Source: an uncultured Oscillospiraceae bacterium
Lineage (GTDB): Bacteria > Bacillota_A > Clostridia > Oscillospirales > Oscillospiraceae
Assembly (NCBI GenBank): GCA_947631675.1
Contig: CANRMG010000086.1
Span: 1-7,654 of the forward strand
Direction of reading: 5' to 3'
Length of the DNA stretch: 7,654 nucleotides
Both the position numbers and the translations under genes were made by a program. The notes below the pieces were generated by a model. That model saw only the letters and a list, made by a program, of their open reading frames with translations, was not told where the DNA came from and made no database searches. Positions 4,736 to 7,654 of the stretch are shown piece after piece (positions within the stretch are counted from its first letter, which is position 1; each line of letters starts with the position of its first letter).

Positions 4736-7654
4736 ATGTCTGACAAGAGATACGTAGTGATGGATGGCGACGCGGCTGCCGCCCATTCCGCATACGCTTT
4801 CACGGAAGTCGCTGCCATCTATCCCATCACCCCCTCGTCCCCCATGGCGGAAAAGGTGGACGAGTGGTCCGCCAAGGGGAAGAAGAACCTCTTCGGCTCC
4901 ACGGTAGACGTGATCCAGATGCAGTCCGAGGCCGGCGCCGCGGGCACCTGCCACGGCTCGCTGCAGGCGGGCGCGCTGACTACCACCTTTACCTCCAGTC
5001 AGGGCCTGATGCTGATGATCCCGGCGATGTACGCCATGGGCGGGCAGTTCCTGCCCAGCGTCATCCACATCGCCTCCCGTACCGTCACCAGCAACCACCA
5101 CTCCATCTTCGGCGACCACACCGACTTCATGACCTGCCGCACCACCGGCTACGCCATGCTCATGAGCTCCTCCCCCCAGGAGGCCATGGACCTGGCCGCG
5201 GTGGCGCACCTGTCCGCCATCAAGGCGAAGTACGCCTTCATGCACTGCTTCGACGGCTTCCGCACCTCCCATGAGATGCAGCGCATCGAGGCGCTGGACT
5301 ATGAGGACCTGCGGGGCCTGGTGGACTATGACGCCCTGAAGGCCTTCCGCCGCCAGGCGCTGAACCCGGAGCACCCCACCAACCGGGGCAACAACGTGAA
5401 CCCGGACGTGTTCTTCCAGTGCAAGGAGGGCGCCAACATCAAGGCCGAGGTGGTGCCCGATACGGTCCAGCACTACATGGACGAGATCAACAAGCTCACC
5501 GGCCGGGACTATAAGCTGTTCAACTATTACGGCGCCCCCGACGCGGAGGAGGTCATCGTCGTGATGTGCTCCGCCGCCGAGGCGGTGAAGGAGACGGTGG
5601 ACTACCTGAACGCCCAGGGCCGGAAGGTGGGCCTGGTGCAGGTGCATCTGTACCGCCCGTTCTCCGTCAAGCACTTCGCCGCGGCCATCCCCGCCACGGT
5701 GAAGAAGATCGCCGTGCTGGACCGGTCCAAGGAGACCGGCTCCGTGGGCGAGCCCCTGTACCTGGACGTGGTCACCGCCCTCAACCAGGCGGACCGGACC
5801 GACATCCGCGTGGTGGGCGGCCGCTACGGCCTCAGCTCCAAGGATACCACCCCCGGCCAGTTCATCGCAGTGTACGATAACCTGAAGAAGGATAAGCCCA
5901 AGGGCAACTTCACCATCGGCATCAACGACGACCTGACCCACACCTCCCTGGACTACGAGGAAGTGGAGCTGCCCCATCCCGGCCAGGTCTCCTGCAAGAT
6001 CTGGGGCCTGGGCGGCGACGGCACCGTGGGCGCCAACAAGAACGCCATCAGCACCATCGGCCTCATCGCCGGCAAGTATGCCCAGGCGTACTTCTCCTAC
6101 GACTCCATGAAGTCCGGCGGCCTGACCCAGAGCCACCTGCGCTTCGGCGACGAGCCCATCCGCTCCACGTATTTTGTGTCCTCCGCCGATTTCGTGGCGG
6201 TCCACGCACCCACCTATGTGGCCAAGTACGACACCACCGGCGACCTGAAGGACGGCGGCATCTTCCTGCTCAACTGCCCCTGGTCCGTGGAGGAACTGGA
6301 GGAGCGGCTGACGCCGAAGATGAAGCGGGATCTTGCCAACAAGCACGCCCAGTTCTACATCATCGACGCGGCTAAGATCGCTCAGGAGATCGGCCTGGGC
6401 AACCACACCAACAATATCCTCCAGGCGGCTTTCTTCGCCCTGACCAAGGTCATTCCTCTGGACGTGGCCGTGGAGGATATGAAGAAGAACAACTACAACT
6501 CCTACTTCAAAAAGGCCGGCCAGAAGATCGTCGACCTGAACGACAAGGCCGTGGAGGCGGGCATCAACGCCGCCGTGAAGGTGGACATCCCCGCTGCCTG
6601 GGCCGACGCCAAGGATGTGCCCGCGCCCGAGATCGAAGCCTCCGACTTCGTCAAGGAGATCGTCATCCCCATGACCCGCGAGGAGGGCAACAAGCTGCCG
6701 GTGTCCCTGTTCCACAAGCACGGCGTGCTGGACGGCACCTGGGAGAACGGCACCTCCGCCTTCTCCAAGCGCGGCGTGGCCACCAAGGTGCCCAAGTGGA
6801 ACCCGGCGGCCTGCATCCAGTGCAACCGCTGCGCCATGTGCTGCCCCCATGCGGCCATCCGCCCGGTGCTGCTGACCGAGGCGGAGAAGGCCGGCGTGCC
6901 CGCCTCCTTCGAGACCGTGCCCGCCAAGGGCTTGGGCAAGGACGCCCCCGCCTATCAGTTCCGTATGCAGGTGTCGCCCTATGACTGTCTGGGCTGCGGC
7001 GTGTGCCTGACCCAGTGCCCGGCCGAGGGCGCGCTGGTGATGACCCCCTTCGAGCAGATGAAGCCGGAGCAGGAGAACTTCGACAAGGTCGCCATGGACG
7101 AGAAGTATCTCAAGCACGACGTCATCAGCGACAAGAACGTCAAGTCCATCCAGTTCGCCAAGCCCTACTTCCAGTTCTCCGCGGCCTGCGGCGGCTGCGC
7201 CGAGACCACCTACCTGAAGCTGGTCAGCCAGCTGGTGGGCGACCGGATGTACATCGCCAACGCGGCGGGCTGCTCCTCCGCCTACAGCGGCGGCGCGCCC
7301 ATCCTGCCCTACTGCCAGGACAGCTGCGGCCACGGCCCCGCCTGGGAGCACTCCCTGTTCGAGGACAACGCCGAGTTCGCCTATGGCTTCTTCCATGCCC
7401 AGGACACCATCCGCAAGGAGATCATTCTCCGTCTGGAGGAACTGGCGGCCGCCGGCGTGGCGAAGGAGGCCGTGGAGGCCTACCTGGCCGGCTGGGAGGA
7501 CAAGAACAAGACCCGCGAGCTGTCCGATGCGCTGATCGCGGCGCTGGAGGGCTCTGAGAAGACCGAGGCGGTCCAGTTCGTGCTGGACAACAAGGAATAT
7601 CTGGCCAAGAAGTCCGTGTGGGCCATCGGCGGCGACGGCTGGGCCTATGATATA
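4736..7654 (+). CDS. nifJ: Pyruvate:ferredoxin (flavodoxin) oxidoreductase, single-chain, 3'-truncated by the window
   Basis: This cytoplasmic enzyme converts pyruvate, CoA and oxidised ferredoxin to acetyl-CoA, CO2 and reduced ferredoxin using thiamine diphosphate and three [4Fe-4S] clusters. The frame is open from ATG 4736 to the last base, giving 973 of about 1175 residues. Domains in order: the N-terminal pyrimidine-binding domain with YPITPSSPMAE (29-39) and QSEAGAAG (63-70; Glu65 is the cofactor-activating glutamate); the transketolase C-like domain (about 260-400); the CoA-binding gamma domain with WGLGGDGTVGANK (423-435) and YDSMKSGGLTQSHLRFG (455-471); the EKR segment (about 575-605); the ferredoxin domain with clusters C693/C696/C699/C703 and C751/C754/C757/C761; and the second thiamine domain, with proximal-cluster cysteines C818, C821 and C846. 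The window stops inside the pyrophosphate/Mg loop G-D-G (966-968), so the fourth proximal-cluster cysteine and the C-terminus are off the edge. I see no frameshift. The start lies 30 bases after the oxidoreductase stop, consistent with one operon. It may be the housekeeping enzyme or a pathway-dedicated copy. Confidence 0.97.
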   Translation, partial: MSDKRYVVMDGDAAAAHSAYAFTEVAAIYPITPSSPMAEKVDEWSAKGKKNLFGSTVDVIQMQSEAGAAGTCHGSLQAGALTTTFTSSQGLMLMIPAMYAMGGQFLPSVIHIASRTVTSNHHSIFGDHTDFMTCRTTGYAMLMSSSPQEAMDLAAVAHLSAIKAKYAFMHCFDGFRTSHEMQRIEALDYEDLRGLVDYDALKAFRRQALNPEHPTNRGNNVNPDVFFQCKEGANIKAEVVPDTVQHYMDEINKLTGRDYKLFNYYGAPDAEEVIVVMCSAAEAVKETVDYLNAQGRKVGLVQVHLYRPFSVKHFAAAIPATVKKIAVLDRSKETGSVGEPLYLDVVTALNQADRTDIRVVGGRYGLSSKDTTPGQFIAVYDNLKKDKPKGNFTIGINDDLTHTSLDYEEVELPHPGQVSCKIWGLGGDGTVGANKNAISTIGLIAGKYAQAYFSYDSMKSGGLTQSHLRFGDEPIRSTYFVSSADFVAVHAPTYVAKYDTTGDLKDGGIFLLNCPWSVEELEERLTPKMKRDLANKHAQFYIIDAAKIAQEIGLGNHTNNILQAAFFALTKVIPLDVAVEDMKKNNYNSYFKKAGQKIVDLNDKAVEAGINAAVKVDIPAAWADAKDVPAPEIEASDFVKEIVIPMTREEGNKLPVSLFHKHGVLDGTWENGTSAFSKRGVATKVPKWNPAACIQCNRCAMCCPHAAIRPVLLTEAEKAGVPASFETVPAKGLGKDAPAYQFRMQVSPYDCLGCGVCLTQCPAEGALVMTPFEQMKPEQENFDKVAMDEKYLKHDVISDKNVKSIQFAKPYFQFSAACGGCAETTYLKLVSQLVGDRMYIANAAGCSSAYSGGAPILPYCQDSCGHGPAWEHSLFEDNAEFAYGFFHAQDTIRKEIILRLEELAAAGVAKEAVEAYLAGWEDKNKTRELSDALIAALEGSEKTEAVQFVLDNKEYLAKKSVWAIGGDGWAYDI

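Noticed and set aside
4355..7396. A 1013-codon open frame on the minus strand across the oxidoreductase and nifJ genes
   Set aside because: It is antisense to genes with complete, recognisable motifs. Its translation is low-complexity (runs rich in G, V, L, H, A) with no domain signature, as expected from the mirror of GC-biased third positions.

Overview
The window looks like chromosomal DNA of a GC-rich anaerobic Firmicute, most likely an Oscillospiraceae-type gut Clostridium (Flavonifractor/Lawsonibacter-like). This rests on strong third-position GC bias combined with purine-rich AGGAGG-type ribosome binding sites, tight same-strand gene packing, and a single-chain pyruvate:ferredoxin oxidoreductase. 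The taxonomic call is inference. I see no rRNA, tRNA, CRISPR array, insertion sequence, phage gene or attachment site.

Layout, all on the + strand. (1) 2-1009: the C-terminal two thirds of a TctA-type permease, the large membrane subunit of a tripartite tricarboxylate transporter; its start and presumably its TctB/TctC partners lie to the left. (2) 1010-1117: a spacer holding a strong rho-independent terminator (stem arms 1039-1054 and 1079-1094, then a T run), which closes the transporter transcription unit. (3) 1118-2185: a four-helix membrane protein built from two YcxB-like repeats, function unknown. (4) 2216-2509 and 2524-3687: the small (SAF) and large subunits of a split UxaA/GarD/SuyAB-family acid dehydratase or lyase. 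(5) 3701-4705: a Gfo/Idh/MocA-family NAD(P)-dependent oxidoreductase with a Lys/Tyr active-site pair. (6) 4736-7654: the first 973 residues of pyruvate:ferredoxin (flavodoxin) oxidoreductase, NifJ, cut by the right edge in the thiamine diphosphate-binding domain.

Gaps between genes 3 to 6 are only 30, 14, 13 and 30 bases and none contains an obvious terminator, so the YcxB-like gene, both dehydratase subunits, the oxidoreductase and nifJ are probably one operon. The most economical reading is a catabolic module for a hydroxy-acid substrate. The transporter imports an organic or sugar acid, the oxidoreductase interconverts a hydroxyl and a keto group, the split lyase eliminates water (or sulfite) to give a 2-keto acid, and NifJ oxidises the resulting pyruvate to acetyl-CoA with reduced ferredoxin. 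The substrate cannot be read from this sequence. Altronate/galactarate-type sugar acids and sulfolactate (SuyAB type) both fit, and the absence of a keto-sugar-acid kinase or aldolase within the window leaves that open. I found no clearly undescribed system; the items most worth checking are the substrate of the split lyase, the unusual residue in its Gly-Cys motif, and the co-location with nifJ.
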